Shown in pieces: positions 60,501 through 64,000 of a DNA stretch of 64,000 nt (its first letter is position 1; each line of letters opens with the position of its first letter). Source of the DNA: Amaranthus tricolor (Eukaryota; Streptophyta; Magnoliopsida; Caryophyllales; Amaranthaceae); the NCBI RefSeq assembly GCF_026212465.1, contig NC_080057.1:24640647-24704646 (forward strand), given 5' to 3'. A model generated the notes under the pieces. The model was not told the DNA's origin. It saw only the letters and a program-made list of their open reading frames with translations, and made no database searches. The translations under genes and the position numbers were made by a program.

Positions 60501-61558
60501 GTTTCAGGTTCACAAGGACATGCCGGAACTGTCCCCATGTCCATGCGGCGTGATCCTATGGCAGCCGCTGCTGAATTGGTTGTACTACTAGAAAGCCTTT
60601 GTAAACAACCACAGAAATTTTTATCGTATGATGATGAGTGCAGCACTGTCGATTCTCTTTTTGGATCGCTTGTTTGTACTGTAGGAGAAATATCATTATG
60701 GCCTAGTGCTAGTAACGTTATTCCTGGACAGGCAGGACCTTCACCTTACGCTATTCCTTTCGTAATTTAACTAGGTAGTCGGAAAAATTATGTGTCAAAA
60801 TCTTAGCACGATGGATTTTTTCGTTTTGCAGGTGACGTTTACTATAGATTTACGTGCTATGGATGATATCGGCCGTGAGGCTGTTTTGTACGAATTGTCA
60901 GCTAGAATGTACAACATATGTGATAAAAGATCCGTTTCGTGTGTGATTGAGCGCAAGGTATATTTGAACGTGATTTTCTAATACGTTTCTTTTTGGTGAT
61001 ATTGATCATGGGAATTTTCCCGATGTTTTCAGCACGATGCAAATGCTGTCAAATGTGATGGCGAATTGAGCATGCAGCTCCAATCGGCGGCCCATACAGC
61101 ATTCAGGAAAATGGCAGGTAATGTCGATGTCGACGTGCCAAAATTGATGAGTGGGGCCGGTCACGATGCCATGGCCATGGCTCATCTTACGAAGGTTCGT
61201 TTTGCCTCCCTCGTGTATTGTATAAATATTTTCATCAGCTCATCTTGTATGAGACGGTCTCACGGTGAGACGACCTTAAAACAAGAAGCCCATAAGTTAA
61301 GAGTTTCTGTTTTTAGGCTGCTTAACCAAAATATGAGGCATGTCTCACGGTGAGATTGTCTTATACGAGAATTTTGTATTTTCTTTGATCAATATTCTTA
61401 TGGATTATAACTCCAAATGGCTATCGCCTAAACAGATGGGCATGCTCTTTGTTCGATGTCGTGGAGGTATAAGTCACTCACCCGCGGAACATGTGTTGGA
61501 TGATGATGTTTGGGCTGCGGGTTTGGCGGTCTTGGCGTTTTTGGAGAATCATGTGTAA
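54589..61558 (+). CDS. AAH: Allantoate amidohydrolase (allantoate deiminase), ureide catabolism
   Basis: Twelve exons: 54589-54667, 55177-55265, 57165-57268, 57341-57425, 57515-57631, 58693-58802, 58882-58987, 59108-59194, 60495-60731, 60832-60957, 61033-61194, 61436-61558; 474 residues with consistent phases. The enzyme hydrolyses allantoate, releasing ammonia and CO2, with Mn, in the ER, in purine-nitrogen recycling. Residues 1-22 form a signal peptide. M20-family metal site: H118 and D120 (GSHMDTV), D129 (GKFDGALG), E165/E166 (CDEEG), H232 (HIEQGP) and H448 (GGISHSPAEH); the dimerisation domain carries GSQGHAGTVPMSMR. It is somewhat shorter than the roughly 525-residue Arabidopsis enzyme, mainly before residue 30. 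Intron 9 must use a GC donor (60732) to keep the conserved SNVIPGQ|VTFTIDLR junction. Introns 2, 5, 8 and 11 carry transposons. Confidence 0.94.
55995..56642 (+). mobile_element. Copia-type solo LTR remnant in AAH intron 2
   Basis: The 3' part (agagggagattacaagag ... gtggacgtagc ... gaaccacgttaaatctcttg ... cgcttccgctg-like end, cacaaca) closely resembles the R-U5 part of plant copia LTRs. The left end is uncertain: ttgtgg at 55995 could pair with the terminal cacaa. It contains a GC-rich island at about 56150-56270 with repeated ggggcg(c/t)ggag. No target duplication found. Confidence 0.45.
56755..57012. repeat. MITE in AAH intron 2, same family as 14918-15230
   Basis: Left ggccgtttggttgttggtac and right taccaacaaccaaacaaacc are inverted, with taatgagaatgat and its complement just inside. 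Confidence 0.65.
58285..58573 (+). mobile_element. TRIM retrotransposon with perfect 5-bp target duplication (AAH intron 5)
   Basis: Direct repeats 58285-58356 and 58502-58573 (tgttagagtatataacat ... ttccttgac(a/t)) act as LTRs of about 72 bp. Just inside the left LTR is tagtatcagaagtc, resembling the tRNA-Met primer-binding site. Just before the right LTR is gtgtgagggggcg, a purine tract. The element is flanked by aaata at 58280-58284 and 58574-58578. Only about 145 bp internal and non-coding, as in terminal-repeat retrotransposons in miniature. Confidence 0.85.
59487..60320. mobile_element. hAT-type non-autonomous element in AAH intron 8
   Basis: Ends caggggcgaagcca and tgccttcgcccctg are inverted. 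The flanks are ccggctct (59479-59486) and ctggctct (60321-60328), 7/8 matching, as for hAT insertions. Non-coding. A second MITE seems nested inside: ccctgttccttaagagg near 59835 and ggaatggagggagta near 60246 resemble Stowaway ends. Confidence 0.75.
61246..61368. repeat. MITE with GAGACGGTCTCACGG ends, AAH intron 11
   Basis: Left ttgtatgagacggtctcacg and right tgtctcacggtgagattgtc/ttatacgagaa are imperfect inverted ends. It belongs with the family at 27661-27790. It lies only 68 bases before the last AAH exon. Confidence 0.55.
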
Positions 61559-62954
61559 AATTGGTAGTTATGCTTTAAAGAGCGTCTCAATTGTACATAA
61601 TGTACTAGTATGTTGTGCATATGAACAATAGCTGATTATTTTAGGTTGATCTCCTTAGCCCTTGTTGGATGCTTAGTTAAACTATTTAGATTTATTCAAT
61701 AATAATAAAAATGACATTAATTTCGATTTATTGTTTTCAAATTGTACCAATGATAAATTTAGTATTGCCTATTAAGGTGAAAGCAAGTTTTCAATACAGC
61801 TTGAAATTTCGGTTTTTATTTTGGTCTTTAGTAAGTTCAATCTTCAAAGGTAGCTTAAAAACCATATTTCTTATTCGATTTGAATTGATTTGATTTACGA
61901 TTTTATTCATATAACTTTTACCCTTGTCAATTTGCATTGAAATAAAACTTGTCTAATGCTTTTCTATTAATAGTAAGTTTTAAAATTTTCCAACTTCTCG
62001 ATGAGAGAATTTGATAAAGAAATCTTCACTTTCTCCATGTTCCTCCTCATTAGTCATTAGTCATTTTCCTCTTTAGAAATCGATTCTATAATAGCAATAA
62101 AAAAGGAAAATTGGGATGGTAATTTGAATCTAAATGGCATGTAAATGATAAAAATAAAACTTATGGGACATATAAAATTAATTAGGAATGAGTGGTGACA
62201 AAGGCAACATCAAAATCAAAATGGATTAGGAATGAGTGGTATTACTAAAGTGTTTTTTTAAGTAAAAAAAATCTAAATAAATTAATTTGAAGATAAAGAA
62301 TAAAACAAAATACAAAAAACTGTAAAAATAAATGGATGAAATAAAAAAAGAAACTATTGCAAAAAAATGCAAAGTGAAACAAATCTAAATAGAAAATTTT
62401 CAGTTTCATGAGACAAAGTGAGTATTATAGTACAATGAATTTTCATTTGTTAATAACCAAAGATGAATAAGAAATAATTCACAAATCAAAATACTTTATT
62501 ACCTCATTTCGTATAGTAAGTTGAATATGTACAATCTTATTCATGTAATTGAAAAAGATTATTTTTACTTAATTTTTAATTGTAAATACCACATACTATT
62601 TCACATAAATAAGAACCGCTGATTAAGAAGAAATTTAACTTCTCAACAAAAAGTGTAAGAGCAATGAATTAGATATTAGAAAATTTGAACAAAGAAACAT
62701 TGATGTGTCTTCTTCATCTTTATTATTACGTCCAAACGTAATTTATTGATCATACAAATTTACTCCCAACTTCCCAAGTATCTTTTAGATTCGAAACTTT
62801 GTACAAAAGTTAAGAAATTGTAGGATCATTTGAATTGTGCGGCTGATAATAAAGAAGATATTGAAACATGTAGAGGAGAGATGTAGACATTTCTCTAAAA
62901 GAAATAAAAGTGTGGCAAAGTTATAGAAACAATGAAAGTATAATCAAAAAATCC
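61559..62954. other. Intergenic region between convergent AAH and VQ genes
   Basis: AT-rich; AAH 3' UTR followed by unannotated sequence. No gene, RNA or bounded repeat recognised. Confidence 0.5.
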
Positions 62955-63479
62955 TCAAATACCATCACCAATTAATTCTCTTATACATTCATCAACAAGA
63001 TCATCATCAAAATCTTCCCAACAATCCATTCCAACATCCGTCACCGGAAAACACGCCTTACTTTGCACACTACTTGTTGATGACACGGCCACATTTCTAT
63101 CATGATCATCAAAACCATTTAGTTTTCGCTCTTTTCTTTGATGAAACTGAGTCGGGTGACACTGACTCGAACCATAACCAATTGGAATAGATGAAACATA
63201 CGATTCATCGAGCACTTTTGCTCTTCTAAAATTAATTGTTAACGGACCCTTGTGCGCCCTGAGTCGAGCAGGTGCACTAGGGCGACCGGTTAACTGTTGC
63301 ACCAACGCTCGAAAATTCGATGCATCAGCATTTAACACCGTAACAGGTGACCTTTTGGATGCCCTAGACTTTCTCTTAGATGTTGATTTATGAGCATAAG
63401 TATGACTATTTGTGTCATGGAATTCCTGTATTTGATGTTGGTAATATGGCCATTCTGATTCACTTGAATAGCAGGACAT
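62955..63479 (-). CDS. VQ motif-containing protein
   Basis: Single-exon, 174-residue protein, typical of plant VQ genes, which usually lack introns. The core FRALVQQLTG at residues 56-65 matches FxxxVQxLTG, followed by RPSAPARLR. Upstream is a basic, Ser-rich nuclear-localisation-like stretch (STSKRKSRASKRSPVTV, about 32-48). The C-terminus is acidic (CWEDFDDDLVDECIRELIG). VQ proteins are plant nuclear cofactors that bind group I and IIc WRKY factors, and some are MAP-kinase substrates, acting in defence and development. The middle is low-complexity Ser/Gln/His. The start codon is the first in frame and gives a normal family N-terminus. The closest subgroup was not determined. Confidence 0.9.
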   Translation of the reverse strand: MSCYSSESEWPYYQHQIQEFHDTNSHTYAHKSTSKRKSRASKRSPVTVLNADASNFRALVQQLTGRPSAPARLRAHKGPLTINFRRAKVLDESYVSSIPIGYGSSQCHPTQFHQRKERKLNGFDDHDRNVAVSSTSSVQSKACFPVTDVGMDCWEDFDDDLVDECIRELIGDGI

Positions 63480-63588
63480 TTTTTTTATGTATGTTGGAAC
63501 TGTTTGTTCTTGTGTTTTTTTAGGTTAACATTTAGTGTTATGAACCGAATAAATGTACTTATGTACTAATAAATCTACATCATATGTA

Positions 63589-63630
63589 CATATATATAGA
63601 GAGAGTATGTAAGAAGGAAGTCAAAGTCAA
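63589..63630 (-). promoter_or_regulatory. VQ gene promoter: TATA box and paired W-box cores
   Basis: On the minus strand upstream of the start at 63479 there is a TATA-like tatatata around 63590-63598. Just behind it, at 63619-63630, two adjacent TTGACT cores (read as agtcaaagtcaa on the plus strand) match the WRKY-binding W-box core TTGAC(C/T). Regulation by WRKY factors is inferred. Confidence 0.5.
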
Positions 63631-63848
63631 CGGTAGAGTAAAAATACAAAATTTTATGAAGCCATGTTAATTTTTATTATTTTTCCTTAGTTTGTAGACT
63701 AAAACACAAATAATTAAACTATAATACAAGTAATTTAATTTAATTCTAATGTGAAGTAATTTTTTTTTATTCAAAGATAGGTTGGAGAATTTCTACAGAT
63801 GAGACCACGTCACCTTAAGTTTTTGATTCACGTCCTCACACAAGAGTA

Positions 63849-63994
63849 TATAACATACTTGAGGAAGGGTGGTTGAGATTGGAACTAGTGACCCCTTGTC
63901 ATGTTAGCTTCTGAAACCACGTCAAAGAGTCAACTCAACCAAATGATTTAACTGATGGTTAAGGGTTCAACATATGTTATATACTCTAACATGG
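63849..63994 (-). mobile_element. Partial TRIM, same family as 58285-58573
   Basis: On the minus strand it starts tgttagagtatataacat at about 63991, runs through ttggttgagttgactctttg and then tggtttcagaagc, which resembles the primer-binding site of the intact copy. A second gttatatactc block near 63846-63860 may be the start of the other LTR. The 3' LTR is incomplete. Confidence 0.6.
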
Positions 63995-64000
63995 ACTTTG

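Overview
This window is nuclear DNA from a flowering plant. The genes have many introns and match plant-specific families: vacuolar sorting receptor, GT92 galactan synthase, SMH/TRB telomere-binding protein, VQ protein and allantoate amidohydrolase. The non-coding DNA is AT-rich and full of MITEs, foldback elements, TRIMs and LTR remnants. A eudicot is clear. Caryophyllales (beet/spinach/quinoa group) is only a guess from the look of the repeats. No organellar, bacterial or CRISPR sequence is seen.

Layout. 1-2.0 kb (-): first exon of a vacuolar sorting receptor whose other exons are off the left edge or lost. 3.8-4.2 kb: Mutator-like foldback element. 4.37-9.9 kb (+): two-exon LLP-homolog (LLPH-like) nucleolar gene whose intron holds an antisense, internally deleted Ty1/copia element. 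11.2-13.7 kb (-): three-exon gene for an 80-residue conserved protein of unknown function. 13.8-17.1 kb: MITE cluster, with a hAT element nested in a Stowaway, then a tandem repeat. 17.1-23.9 kb (+): galactan synthase (GALS/GT92), with a 5.4 kb intron packed with MITEs. 25.1-36.6 kb (-): DNA polymerase eta, 16 exons, 711 codons, rebuilt exon by exon with phases that agree. 39.9-44.7 kb (-): TRB/SMH telomere-repeat-binding protein, 5 coding exons. 46-54.5 kb: gene-free, with nested inverted repeats, a 1.15 kb palindrome carrying a tRNA-Ile-like sequence in each arm, and a possible solo LTR. 54.6-61.6 kb (+): allantoate amidohydrolase, 12 exons, with one probable GC-AG intron and several well-bounded transposons in introns. 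63.0-63.5 kb (-): single-exon VQ-motif gene with paired W-box cores upstream. The window ends in a partial TRIM.

The genes do not form a pathway. They are unlinked housekeeping and regulatory functions: vacuolar sorting, ribosome biogenesis, pectin galactan synthesis, translesion DNA synthesis, telomere/chromatin binding, ureide catabolism and WRKY-linked signalling. The most unusual content is the repeat fraction. It includes two foldback elements with degenerate 9-bp target duplications and internal arrays of short palindromes, the hierarchical tRNA-bearing palindrome, and a TRIM with a perfect 5-bp target duplication. Exon boundaries were read by eye from GT/AG sites, codon phase and family knowledge, with no alignment run.
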